The notes below the pieces were generated by a model. That model was not told the origin of the DNA. It ran no database searches and was given only the letters and a program-made list of their open reading frames with translations. 23,402 bases of DNA from JANNXY01 sp964472605 (GTDB lineage: Bacteria; Patescibacteriota; Minisyncoccia; Phycocordibacterales; CAIZIN01): the NCBI GenBank assembly GCA_964472605.1, contig CAYYLG010000011.1:1-23402 (forward strand). Direction: 5' to 3'. Position numbers and translations under genes: made by a program. This document shows, in pieces, positions 8,618 to 15,170 of the stretch (positions are counted from its first letter, which is position 1; the number at the start of each line of letters is the position of its first letter).

Positions 8618-8621
8618 AAAC

Positions 8622-8648
8622 AAAAAACCGCCATATGGCGGTTTTTTT
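8622..8648. terminator. Bidirectional Rho-independent terminator
   Basis: Stem CCGCC/GGCGG around the loop ATAT, with six A on the left and seven T on the right, so it works on both strands. It separates the convergent reductase and rplK genes. On the minus strand it shows that the rplK transcript ends here without rplA. Confidence 0.93.
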
Positions 8649-8659
8649 CTTAATTTAGA

Positions 8660-9082
8660 TTAAGCAATATCAACCCCCATAGATCGACACTGACCTTCGA
8701 TAGTTTTCTTTGCACCAGCGAGATCTTTAGCATTTAAGTCTGGCATCTTGATCTTAGCGATCTCTTCGATCTGAGCCTTAGTTATCTTCCCAACTTTTTT
8801 CTTTGGAACTTCACCAGAACCCTTCTCTACACCAATCGCCTTAAGGATAAGTGATGATGCTGGAGGAGTCTTTAGGATGAAATCATAAGTTCTGTCTTCA
8901 TACACTGTAATGATTACAGGGATGATTTGACCAGCCTTATCCTTGGTAGCATCGTTGTATTTCTTACAAAATTCAGCGATGTTTATACCTGCAGGACCAA
9001 GAGCCGTACCTACTGGAGGTGCCGGGTTAGCCTTTGCTGCTGGGATAGCCAGCTTTATTACTTTTGTTACTTTTTTAGCCAT
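8660..9082 (-). CDS. rplK: Ribosomal protein uL11
   Basis: Binds the GTPase-associated region of 23S rRNA. Length 140, typical. The N-terminal domain carries KLAIPAAKANPAPPVGTALG and GPAGINIAEFCKKYNDATKD; the C-terminal RNA-binding domain ends in CRSMGVDIA. It follows nusG after 83 bp and is followed by a terminator, not by rplA, the usual partner. The start is the ATG at 9082; no Shine-Dalgarno sequence is visible and the bases before it are A-rich. A small hairpin lies just upstream. Confidence 0.98.
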   Translation of the reverse strand: MAKKVTKVIKLAIPAAKANPAPPVGTALGPAGINIAEFCKKYNDATKDKAGQIIPVIITVYEDRTYDFILKTPPASSLILKAIGVEKGSGEVPKKKVGKITKAQIEEIAKIKMPDLNAKDLAGAKKTIEGQCRSMGVDIA

Positions 9083-9091
9083 TTTTTTGTT

Positions 9092-9129
9092 TGAGGCGAT
9101 GCGGTCGCCTTTTATACCGAGAAGCTTCT
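9092..9129 (-). other. Two small hairpins in the rplK leader
   Basis: On the minus strand, first the 12-bp palindrome GAGAAGCTTCTC, then GGCGA/TCGCC with a 5-nt loop about 12 nt before the rplK start. They may affect rplK translation or mRNA stability. There is no U-tract, so they are not a terminator. Confidence 0.4.
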
Positions 9130-9131
9130 CT

Positions 9132-9159
9132 ATATTACGGATTTTCTAATAAAAATCAA
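9132..9159 (-). promoter_or_regulatory. Possible internal promoter for rplK
   Basis: TTGATT (9154-9159) and TAATAT (9132-9137) on the minus strand with a 16-bp spacer, just after the nusG stop. A plausible weak promoter in AT-rich sequence; evidence is by consensus match only. Confidence 0.3.
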
Positions 9160-9165
9160 GGTTAA

Positions 9166-9711
9166 TTAGATCTTTCTGATCTGTAAGAAATCTAGTTCAA
9201 CTGGAGTCTCGCGACCGAACATTGAGACAAGAACTTTCACCTTACCTCTCTCATTATCAATCTCTGATACCTTACCTTCAAATTCCTTGAACGGACCATC
9301 AACAATAGTTACAGCATCGCTGATATCTAGATCGATATTGTGCTTAACGGTATCATTATTCATTCGTCGGAATAGTTCATCTACTTCCTTCTTCTCAAGT
9401 GGTACAGGGAAAACTCCAGATCCTACGAATCCAGTTACACGAGGAGTGTTACGAACAACGTACCAAGAATCATCTGTTACGATCATGTCTACTAGTACGT
9501 ATCCAGGGTAGATTTTCTCTTCCTCTTCTACTCTCTTTCCACCTTTGATTTTGATTTTCTTTTCTGTTGGTACAACCACATTGAAAATCTTGTCCTGCAT
9601 ACCAAGTGAATCAATACGCTGACGCAAGTTCTTTAGTACTGCGTTTTCATAACCAGCATAGGTATGAACAGCATACCAATTTCGATCGTTTATTTGTTGT
9701 TTCTGAACCAT
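9166..9711 (-). CDS. nusG: Transcription elongation/antitermination factor NusG
   Basis: Binds RNA polymerase and links transcription to Rho or the ribosome. 181 residues. The NGN domain covers about 11-115, with NWYAVHTYAGYENAVLKNL and YPGYVLVDM, and the conserved TPRVTGFVG. The C-terminal KOW domain begins at about 128 (VTIVDGPFKEFEGKV) and ends in VELDFLQIRKI. Normal length and order. It follows secE by 23 bp and precedes rplK, the widely conserved order. Confidence 0.98.
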   Translation of the reverse strand: MVQKQQINDRNWYAVHTYAGYENAVLKNLRQRIDSLGMQDKIFNVVVPTEKKIKIKGGKRVEEEEKIYPGYVLVDMIVTDDSWYVVRNTPRVTGFVGSGVFPVPLEKKEVDELFRRMNNDTVKHNIDLDISDAVTIVDGPFKEFEGKVSEIDNERGKVKVLVSMFGRETPVELDFLQIRKI

Positions 9712-9734
9712 AAAATTAAATTAATGATTATCTA

Positions 9735-9908
9735 TTAAATAACAAACTTTTCTAGAATAGATTTAAATATTCCATCAAATAGCCCCAGGAAAACAGATAC
9801 TGATAGAGATACCACGATTACAAGTATAGTGAAAAGTATCACCTGTTTTTGTGATGGCCAACTAACATGCTTTAATTCCGCCTTTGTTTCTTTGATGTAA
9901 TTAAACAT
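9735..9908 (-). CDS. secE: Preprotein translocase subunit SecE
   Basis: A 57-residue single-span subunit that clamps SecY in the Sec translocon. Reading from the ATG at 9908 gives MFNYIKETKAELKHVSWPSQ, with the family motif (E-L-x-x-V-x-W-P) before one membrane helix at about 23-43, ending GIFKSILEKFVI. It is the minimal one-helix form common outside Enterobacteria. Position directly before nusG confirms it. No Shine-Dalgarno sequence is seen. Confidence 0.95.
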   Translation of the reverse strand: MFNYIKETKAELKHVSWPSQKQVILFTILVIVVSLSVSVFLGLFDGIFKSILEKFVI

Positions 9909-9937
9909 AAATTATTTTTAGTTTTAATTTTCCAATT

Positions 9938-9958
9938 TTAAAAGCCCTTTCGGGCCTT
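9938..9958 (-). other. Terminator-like hairpin in the secE leader
   Basis: On the minus strand GCCC-GAAA-GGGC, extended by a G-T pair and A-T pairs (AAAG/TTTT), then T and A bases. It looks like a Rho-independent terminator with a stable GAAA tetraloop, but lies about 10 nt downstream of the predicted start of a strong promoter. It may end an upstream transcript, or act as a 5' stabilising or attenuating hairpin. Confidence 0.55.
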
Positions 9959-9973
9959 TAAATTTATACACCT

Positions 9974-10001
9974 ATTATACTCCTCCTGCAGAAAAAGTCA
10001 A
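9974..10001 (-). promoter_or_regulatory. Sigma70-type promoter for secE-nusG-rplK
   Basis: Minus-strand TTGACT (9996-10001), 16-bp spacer, TATAAT (9974-9979). Five of six and six of six consensus bases. The -35 touches the edge of the N gap. It gives a leader of about 60 nt to secE, unlike the leaderless pattern elsewhere. Confidence 0.7.
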
Positions 10002-10101
10002 NNNNNNNNNNNNNNNNNNNNNNNNNNNNNNNNNNNNNNNNNNNNNNNNNNNNNNNNNNNNNNNNNNNNNNNNNNNNNNNNNNNNNNNNNNNNNNNNNNN
10101 N
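10002..10101. other. Scaffold gap of 100 N
   Basis: Placeholder gap between the secE promoter and the SIMPL gene. The bases on both edges share GTCAA (9997-10001 and 10102-10106), so the contigs may abut with a 5-bp overlap, but this is too short to be sure. A missing gene cannot be excluded. Confidence 0.9.
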
Positions 10102-10106
10102 GTCAA

Positions 10107-10919
10107 TTAATCAACTATCTCGTAACTGATAGTTACAGTAGATGTAATCTTGTTCTCACCAGTTGGCAAAACAGGAGATACACTTGGAGCAACAGCGGTT
10201 TTAACCATACCATCGCCTCCCATTCCTTCATACATTGGATATGGCTCTCCACCCATTTCGTAGTATGAAACAATCTTGCCCAATTTTACACCAAGGGACT
10301 TAGCTACCTTCTCTGCCTGCTCTCTAGCATCTAGAACAGCCTTCTCAGTTGCTTGTCTCTTTAACAAATCTTGATCATCAATTGTAAATGTAAGCCCACT
10401 CACATAAGAAACATTCATAGAACCAATTCCTGCAAGAATATCCCCCGCAGTATTTGCATTTCTAACCTTAACAGTTACTGACTGATTTACCTCATAACCC
10501 TCTAATACCTGCTTACCAGGAGCGCAACGCATCTCGTTACATACACCTTGGATATAGTTATATTTTGGAGAAATACTATAGTTTGTTGTCTTAATATCCT
10601 TTTCCTCTATACCCTTACCCTTTAGGTACACAATCGCTTTATTACCCTTCTCGGTAGCTTTAGCTTGAGCAGATGCAACATCCTTACCCTCTTCAACTAT
10701 AGAATATGTAAATGACGCAATATCTGGTACCGCAATCACTTCCCCTTTACCAGTAACTGGAATTGAAGCTGGATAAATTGGACTTTTTCCAATATGTCTA
10801 AAGTTTAGAACACTACCAACTGAAAGAAAAACCAAATAAACTGACAAAAGAATAGCAGCAAGCGCAATTGCTGTATCCCTATCCCCACCAAACACTCTCG
10901 CCCAAAATGATTTATTCAT
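10107..10919 (-). CDS. SIMPL (DUF541) domain protein, membrane-anchored
   Basis: 270 residues from the preferred ATG at 10919 (MNKSFWARVF). An upstream ATG at 10964 would overlap folD and adds no family sequence. An N-terminal membrane segment at about 17-37 anchors an outside domain. The SIMPL domain begins with VTGKGEVIAVPDIASFTYSI and ends with ITSTVTISYEIVD; SAQAKATEKGNKAI and EQAEKVAKSLGVKLGKIVSY are typical. The family is linked to oxidative or envelope stress in some bacteria; a biochemical role is not established. It starts 22 bp after the folD stop, so it is probably co-transcribed. Confidence 0.9.
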   Translation of the reverse strand: MNKSFWARVFGGDRDTAIALAAILLSVYLVFLSVGSVLNFRHIGKSPIYPASIPVTGKGEVIAVPDIASFTYSIVEEGKDVASAQAKATEKGNKAIVYLKGKGIEEKDIKTTNYSISPKYNYIQGVCNEMRCAPGKQVLEGYEVNQSVTVKVRNANTAGDILAGIGSMNVSYVSGLTFTIDDQDLLKRQATEKAVLDAREQAEKVAKSLGVKLGKIVSYYEMGGEPYPMYEGMGGDGMVKTAVAPSVSPVLPTGENKITSTVTISYEIVD

Positions 10920-10941
10920 AAACAAAAAGTTAATTAATAGT

Positions 10942-11763
10942 CTACTTATTATAATACGAGTCACTTAAATTAAGAAAAAGTGAAGCTACTGTCATTGGCC
11001 CTACCCCACCTGGCACAGGACTTATTGCATCCACAATATTCACAACTTCTCTAAAATTTACATCACCAACAATTCTTGGTTTATCCTCGACGCTATCAAT
11101 AGACGGATTGATACCCACATCTATTACAATCTGACCTGGTTTTACATGATTTTTATCGATTAAGTTCTTTTTACCAACCGCAGAGATTATGATATCAGCG
11201 TCTTTACAAGGAATAACCAAGTCCTCTGTTCCACTATGACAAACCGTTACTTTGGCTCCAGAATCTTCCATTAGCTTTGCTATTGGCGCACCTACAAGAG
11301 CCGATCTGCCTAGAACAGTTACTTTTTTACCACTTATGCCAATCCCATAAAATTTAAGCAAAGATATTACACCCCTCGCTGTCGCTGGAATAAATTTACT
11401 CCCAACCTTTAGTCCATCAACATCTTTGTTTATATTTATTGATTCAATGATTTTATTTTTATCTAGATGGTTTGGTATTGGTAATTGTATAATTATGCCA
11501 TCAACTTCCTCGTCTTGATTTATTTTTTCAATTTCTTTTATTAAATCTTCTTCATGTATATCCTCACTAAACTTTTTTAAATTTACCTTAGCACCTATCT
11601 CTTCACCAAAAAGTATTTTCCTTTTTATATAAATATTTGAACGACTATCGTCCCCTACTTGGACTATAGTGAGGCGGGGTTTTTTTGTAAGCAAATCAAA
11701 ATCAGATTTCAAACTCTGTTTGATTTCTTCTGCAACTTTTTTTCCATCTAGAATTTTTACCAT
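10942..11763 (-). CDS. folD: Methylene-THF dehydrogenase / cyclohydrolase
   Basis: Bifunctional NADP enzyme interconverting 5,10-methylene-THF and 10-formyl-THF. 273 residues. Catalytic YxxxK is Y45 and K49 (SNIYIKRK). The substrate loop is DGIIIQLPIPNHLD, the Rossmann loop VTVLGRSALVGAPIAKLM, and the C-terminal signature PGGVGPMT. It completes the folate cycle with glyA and thyA. The start ATG at 11761-11763 fits the family N-terminus (ILDGKKVAEEI). Upstream lies the terminator of the carbonic-anhydrase-like gene, so folD must have its own promoter; only a weak TAATCT 6 nt before the ATG is visible. Confidence 0.97.
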   Translation of the reverse strand: MVKILDGKKVAEEIKQSLKSDFDLLTKKPRLTIVQVGDDSRSNIYIKRKILFGEEIGAKVNLKKFSEDIHEEDLIKEIEKINQDEEVDGIIIQLPIPNHLDKNKIIESININKDVDGLKVGSKFIPATARGVISLLKFYGIGISGKKVTVLGRSALVGAPIAKLMEDSGAKVTVCHSGTEDLVIPCKDADIIISAVGKKNLIDKNHVKPGQIVIDVGINPSIDSVEDKPRIVGDVNFREVVNIVDAISPVPGGVGPMTVASLFLNLSDSYYNK

Positions 11764-11790
11764 TTGTTTAGATTAACAGAAGTTATGAAA

Positions 11791-11826
11791 ATAAAAAGGG
11801 CGCAGGGTGACACGTCACCCTGCGCC
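11791..11826 (-). terminator. Rho-independent terminator after the carbonic-anhydrase-like gene
   Basis: A perfect 12-bp stem, GGCGCAGGGTGA with TCACCCTGCGCC, and a 4-base centre. On the minus strand it is followed by CTTTTTATTTT. Its GC content is far above the flanking sequence and matches the gene it follows. Confidence 0.93.
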
Positions 11827-11835
11827 TAAAGAAAA

Positions 11836-12561
11836 CTACCTCAAATGAATCAGTTGTGGACGACCGACAACCACACCATTGTTGGTTACATGTGCGTGAC
11901 ACACACAAATGGTCTTATCACAAACGTTTGGAATGGTTTCAGATATACGCCTGATCCGACGCTTAGGTGAATTACCGCTCGGATATCCAGCACATTTGTC
12001 GTGAGTGACAATGATCGGTTTATGTTTTTGTCCAGGAATGCCAAATGCAGATTTGATCGCAAAATGGGCAAAACCTTTTGCTGGCGAATCATCTGTAGGA
12101 TGTTCCCCTAAGCCAGCTCCCACAAGGCGGACAACACTCATTGGCTTACTACCAACAAGCCTATCGATCCCTGCGGAGGCACGAGTATCAGCACAAGCGA
12201 TAACCACCTGTTCTGGAGGAGAGCTCTCGGGAATCAAGATTTTCTTATCCCCCAGTTTCAAATTTCCATTGTAGGTAGCAACCTGCACCTCAGAAACGTT
12301 TTTCTGCTGACGAAGACGTCCAGCCAAGACTCCAGTCCTCGGACCATGCATGCGTTCAGGCACACACAGAACGATATGGCTCGATTTCTTTACATCTGCC
12401 ACAAAGGAGACCCTGTCTCCGAATCCATCGAGATACTCCAACACCTCTTCGGGTGTTGCTGGCAGATTACAAATTGCAGTTGGGCTAATCATGCGCTCCA
12501 AAGCGCATTGCGAAGCCCAAGGCATATCTCCAAGGGCAATTACGAGCGAACGATCCATCAT
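11836..12561 (-). CDS. Divergent beta-carbonic-anhydrase-like protein
   Basis: 241 residues, or 240 from a second ATG one codon later. The C-terminal half has the beta-CA zinc pattern: C123-x-D125-x-R127 (ACADTRASAG), then SVVRLVGAGL where the family has VVRNAG, then H187-x-x-C190 (THDKCAGY). The C-to-H spacing of 64 is somewhat longer than in typical enzymes. The N-terminal 110 residues are unfamiliar, and the C-terminus is Cys/His-rich (CDKTICVCHAHV). No signal peptide, so probably cytoplasmic. GC is about 51% in 12061-12240 against about 35% in nearby folD, suggesting transfer. It could hydrate CO2 or use the fold for another zinc role; activity is inferred. Confidence 0.7.
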   Translation of the reverse strand: MMDRSLVIALGDMPWASQCALERMISPTAICNLPATPEEVLEYLDGFGDRVSFVADVKKSSHIVLCVPERMHGPRTGVLAGRLRQQKNVSEVQVATYNGNLKLGDKKILIPESSPPEQVVIACADTRASAGIDRLVGSKPMSVVRLVGAGLGEHPTDDSPAKGFAHFAIKSAFGIPGQKHKPIIVTHDKCAGYPSGNSPKRRIRRISETIPNVCDKTICVCHAHVTNNGVVVGRPQLIHLR

Positions 12562-12732
12562 AAGCGAACTATTTTGGTTTTTCTATTGTTGGACGACAGC
12601 AAATGTGCTTTTACTTAGGTTTTCACCCAAGAGTTTGCCCGGCTGTCTTTTCGGGCAGTCTAGCGAGACATGGTATCACGAGATTTGTTACTGTCAACAT
12701 AATCTCCCTAGCCAAACTGTGTATAACAAAGA
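12562..12732. other. Divergent intergenic region with weak hairpins
   Basis: Space between the carbonic-anhydrase-like gene and the 89-residue gene. It holds TGCCCG/CGGGCA with a 10-nt loop near 12636-12658 and an imperfect CTTAGG/CCCAAG stem just before it. No RNA family is recognised. Confidence 0.35.
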
Positions 12733-12738
12733 TATAAT
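12733..12738 (+). promoter_or_regulatory. -10 box before the 89-residue gene
   Basis: Perfect TATAAT, 7 nt before the ATG at 12746. Fits a leaderless transcript. No good -35 at 16-18 bp. Confidence 0.5.
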
Positions 12739-12745
12739 TAACTGC

Positions 12746-13015
12746 ATGAAAATAAATATGAGTTTTGAAGGTCCAGATAATACAAGAGTTGAGATACCGG
12801 ATAGAGAGGTTGATTCTTTGACCGGATTTGATGAAGGAACAAAAACAGCAATCCTTGCAATAGAACAAGCCAACAGAGATCTCGCTTTAGAATTAGCAAA
12901 GCCAGGACTTACCCCAAAACAAATTGATGAAATAAATAAAGCAATAGAAGAAAATAGAGCATCATTAGCCTCTATATATAATATCGGTGATTCTGATTCT
13001 TCAGTCGCCGCTTAG
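12746..13015 (+). CDS. Hypothetical 89-residue helical protein
   Basis: Not recognised. From the ATG at 12746 it reads MKINMSFEGPDNTRVEIPD, then a mostly helical, charged stretch rich in Ala, Glu and Lys with a likely helical hairpin around ELAKPGLTPKQIDEINKA, and ends SSVAA. The open frame extends to 12350, but that part is antisense to the carbonic-anhydrase-like gene and crosses the TATAAT, so I reject it. A second ATG at 12758 is possible. There is no signal or membrane segment. Its stop overlaps the stop of the convergent membrane protein gene. Confidence 0.6.
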   Translation: MKINMSFEGPDNTRVEIPDREVDSLTGFDEGTKTAILAIEQANRDLALELAKPGLTPKQIDEINKAIEENRASLASIYNIGDSDSSVAA

Positions 13016-13569
13016 CGAACAAAGCCTCCAAAAGCAACAACAAACAAGACACCGATAAAGTTCATGACAAGGGATATGGCAATAAGATTCCTTGTTTTCA
13101 TTTTTGAAAATCCAAGAAGCATGATACCTAACTCATCTGGAAGCGGTGAAGCAATGATCATTGAACCAACAACAGGAAGAAGCCATCTCATGTATTTAGA
13201 ATGAAGCCTATCTAAGTGATAGTGTCGTAACTCTGATTTAAGTAAAAATGAAATATCATCTGCCAAACTATCTCTGACAAAGAAAAACAAAAGCATGTCA
13301 CCAACAACAGCTCCCATCGCTCCGAATAATGCTATTTCGATTGGGTGACCATGCATTGCAAGTCCCGCCAAAACAACTGAGGCCGGTGCAATCGTAAGAA
13401 GTGAAGTGAAAAATATTCCAGCAATAAAACTTACAATAAAGGGGTTAGAAAATAGATTTAGCAAAACATCATCTACGCCAAATTTGGCAAAAACATAACT
13501 CACAACAATACTTGTAACAACAAGTAAGATATCTTTTCTTAAATGAACATATTCCTCCTTCTTTGTCAT
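13012..13569 (-). CDS. DedA/VTT-like small integral membrane protein
   Basis: 185 residues with about five likely membrane segments (roughly 13-31, 42-63, 76-100, 130-147 and 160-183). GAMGAVVGDMLLFFFVRD followed later by GSMIIASPLPDELGIMLLG recalls the DedA/SNARE-associated VTT domain (glycine-rich helix, then a re-entrant loop before the last helices). The classical R-x-x-P-G-x-R motif is not visible; ASPLPDE stands where it would be expected, so the assignment is tentative. It starts 22 bp after rlmH, with TATAAT 6 nt before its ATG. Confidence 0.6.
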   Translation of the reverse strand: MTKKEEYVHLRKDILLVVTSIVVSYVFAKFGVDDVLLNLFSNPFIVSFIAGIFFTSLLTIAPASVVLAGLAMHGHPIEIALFGAMGAVVGDMLLFFFVRDSLADDISFLLKSELRHYHLDRLHSKYMRWLLPVVGSMIIASPLPDELGIMLLGFSKMKTRNLIAISLVMNFIGVLFVVAFGGFVR

Positions 13570-13575
13570 GATGAT

Positions 13576-13581
13576 ATTATA
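13576..13581 (-). promoter_or_regulatory. -10 box before the DedA-like gene
   Basis: Perfect TATAAT on the minus strand, 6 nt before the ATG at 13569, within the 22-bp space after rlmH. It would give a leaderless internal transcript. Confidence 0.5.
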
Positions 13582-13591
13582 TCAAATATAT

Positions 13592-14062
13592 TTACTCGTG
13601 ATGATATTTTGATCCGTTTAGTATAGAAAATGCTCTGTATAATTGCTCAACCAAAATCACTCTTACAAGCATATGAGGAAATGTTAATTTAGAAAGTGAC
13701 CATGTGTATTGTGCACGTAGACGAATTGATTTTGAAACTCCGTAAGCTCCACCAATTATAAATACAAGTCTTTTGATACTCTGACTTTGAAATGATTCCA
13801 TGGCTTCTGCCAGATCCATTGTTGACCATTCTCTACCTATCTCATCTAAGAGTATTACCCTGTCTACGGGCTCTAGTTTGTTTAAAATTTCTTTACCCTC
13901 CCTCTCTACACCATCGTGAGCGTTTTTAGAATCTGTAATCTGTCCTGGAACAAATTGCCAAGACAAATCTACGTAGTGACCAAGTCTCTTTTCATATTCT
14001 GAAACAATCCCCTTTATGAATTCATCATGTTTTTTACCAACAGACAAAATTATTATTTTCAT
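13592..14062 (-). CDS. rlmH: 23S rRNA pseudouridine-1915 N3-methyltransferase
   Basis: SAM-dependent SPOUT enzyme that methylates pseudouridine 1915 in helix 69 of 23S rRNA. 156 residues, the normal length. The N-terminus MKIIILSVGKK, the SAM loop FIIGGAYGVS and the C-terminal run from WSLSKLTFPHMLVRVILVEQ to GSKYHHE are diagnostic. It starts one base after the stop of the DUF2914 gene, so the two are co-transcribed and probably translationally coupled. Confidence 0.98.
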   Translation of the reverse strand: MKIIILSVGKKHDEFIKGIVSEYEKRLGHYVDLSWQFVPGQITDSKNAHDGVEREGKEILNKLEPVDRVILLDEIGREWSTMDLAEAMESFQSQSIKRLVFIIGGAYGVSKSIRLRAQYTWSLSKLTFPHMLVRVILVEQLYRAFSILNGSKYHHE

Positions 14063-14063
14063 T

Positions 14064-15137
14064 CTATTTTACTTTCTTTATTAATTCTACATTTACAGGA
14101 TTATCTACCACCTCAAATGAAATTCTACCTATAATTTGACCTCTTTCATTTTCAACATCAACTCTCCAATCTCCAAACTGTTTAATCTGCTTGACACTAT
14201 ATCCCCTGTATCCACCATCTCTCCCTCCAGTTATTGGAAATCTGATAGTCCCGGCATCCACCCAACCCTTCTTGGAATTATCATAATATTGCCATCTATG
14301 AACAATGTTTGCATTAATCTTGGTAGGTGCAAATACACTAGACCAAACATATAATTCTTCACCACTATTTATATGAACCCTAATACCCAAAAATCTTTTC
14401 CAGTAATTTTGCTTTTCCTCTATAACATTATAAACCCCTCCCTCCTTGCTTACTTCATGGTATACGCCAACATCCTGAAGAGATAACGGAATCGGCGGGA
14501 TACTGTTTGTAAAATATAAAATATTTATAAAAACAAAAATCGAAACTATATAAATCCTAATACTTTTTCTTTCCTCTCTGACCTTTGGAGAAGAAATCCT
14601 GAGCAAAAGTTGAATAAGAAAAGCCATAACAATAAGACTTGCAAATCCAGAAATAATAAACGACCAAATATCTATTCTCTTTATAATTATTGGCACAACG
14701 AATATCAAATAAGAAAAAACTGTTACATAAAAAACACTTAACTGAAACTTGAGTCTTGAATAAGCCTGTCTCAAAAACTCATTACCAACAAGAAGAACTC
14801 CGAGCATGATAATAAAAGGCCAAGAGGCAGAGAAAGATCCACTTCTAGAATAGAATACAAAGAATGCACTGAATAATCCTCCGAATACAAATTGAACAAT
14901 TGCAGGAATAAATAAATAAAACTTCTCACCTATATATCTTCTCCATTTTTCATCACTGTAGGCATGCATTATGACTATCCCACCCCCCGCCAAAACGATA
15001 TAAGCAAAGAGTAGTAGATTCTCGGCCAAAAGGTCCACCCTTCTTAGGGTTAAATTATCGATAATAAAACCCAGAACAAGTGCTCCTGATGAAATATGCC
15101 TTTCGTGTTTATGAAACCAGTGAGTGAATTTTTCCAT
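14064..15137 (-). CDS. DUF2914 membrane protein
   Basis: 357 residues. The first 215 contain about seven hydrophobic membrane segments. A soluble C-terminal domain (about 225-357) matches DUF2914: ELYVWSSVFAP, HRWQYYDNSKKGWVDAGTI, RDGGYRGYSVKQ and GDWRVDVENERGQIIGRISF. The family's function is unknown; the domain probably faces outside. It is the first gene of a unit with rlmH and the DedA-like gene. A TACAAT lies 6 nt before the ATG. Confidence 0.88.
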   Translation of the reverse strand: MEKFTHWFHKHERHISSGALVLGFIIDNLTLRRVDLLAENLLLFAYIVLAGGGIVIMHAYSDEKWRRYIGEKFYLFIPAIVQFVFGGLFSAFFVFYSRSGSFSASWPFIIMLGVLLVGNEFLRQAYSRLKFQLSVFYVTVFSYLIFVVPIIIKRIDIWSFIISGFASLIVMAFLIQLLLRISSPKVREERKSIRIYIVSIFVFINILYFTNSIPPIPLSLQDVGVYHEVSKEGGVYNVIEEKQNYWKRFLGIRVHINSGEELYVWSSVFAPTKINANIVHRWQYYDNSKKGWVDAGTIRFPITGGRDGGYRGYSVKQIKQFGDWRVDVENERGQIIGRISFEVVDNPVNVELIKKVK

Positions 15138-15143
15138 ACAGAT

Positions 15144-15149
15144 ATTGTA
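15144..15149 (-). promoter_or_regulatory. -10 box before the DUF2914 gene
   Basis: TACAAT on the minus strand, 6 nt before the ATG at 15137. Fits the leaderless pattern. Confidence 0.5.
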
Positions 15150-15170
15150 ACAAAATAAAAAACCGGGCGC

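Noticed and set aside
8943..9511. Plus-strand frames over rplK and nusG
   Set aside because: Antisense shadows of well-identified genes.
10920..10964. Upstream start for the SIMPL protein
   Set aside because: Overlaps the folD 3' end; the ATG at 10919 gives a normal charged N-terminus and membrane anchor.
12350..12745. 5' part of a 221-codon plus-strand frame
   Set aside because: Antisense to the carbonic-anhydrase-like gene; the real part begins after the TATAAT at 12733.
12623..12868. 81-codon minus-strand frame
   Set aside because: Shadow across the intergenic region and the 89-residue gene; no domain and odd composition.
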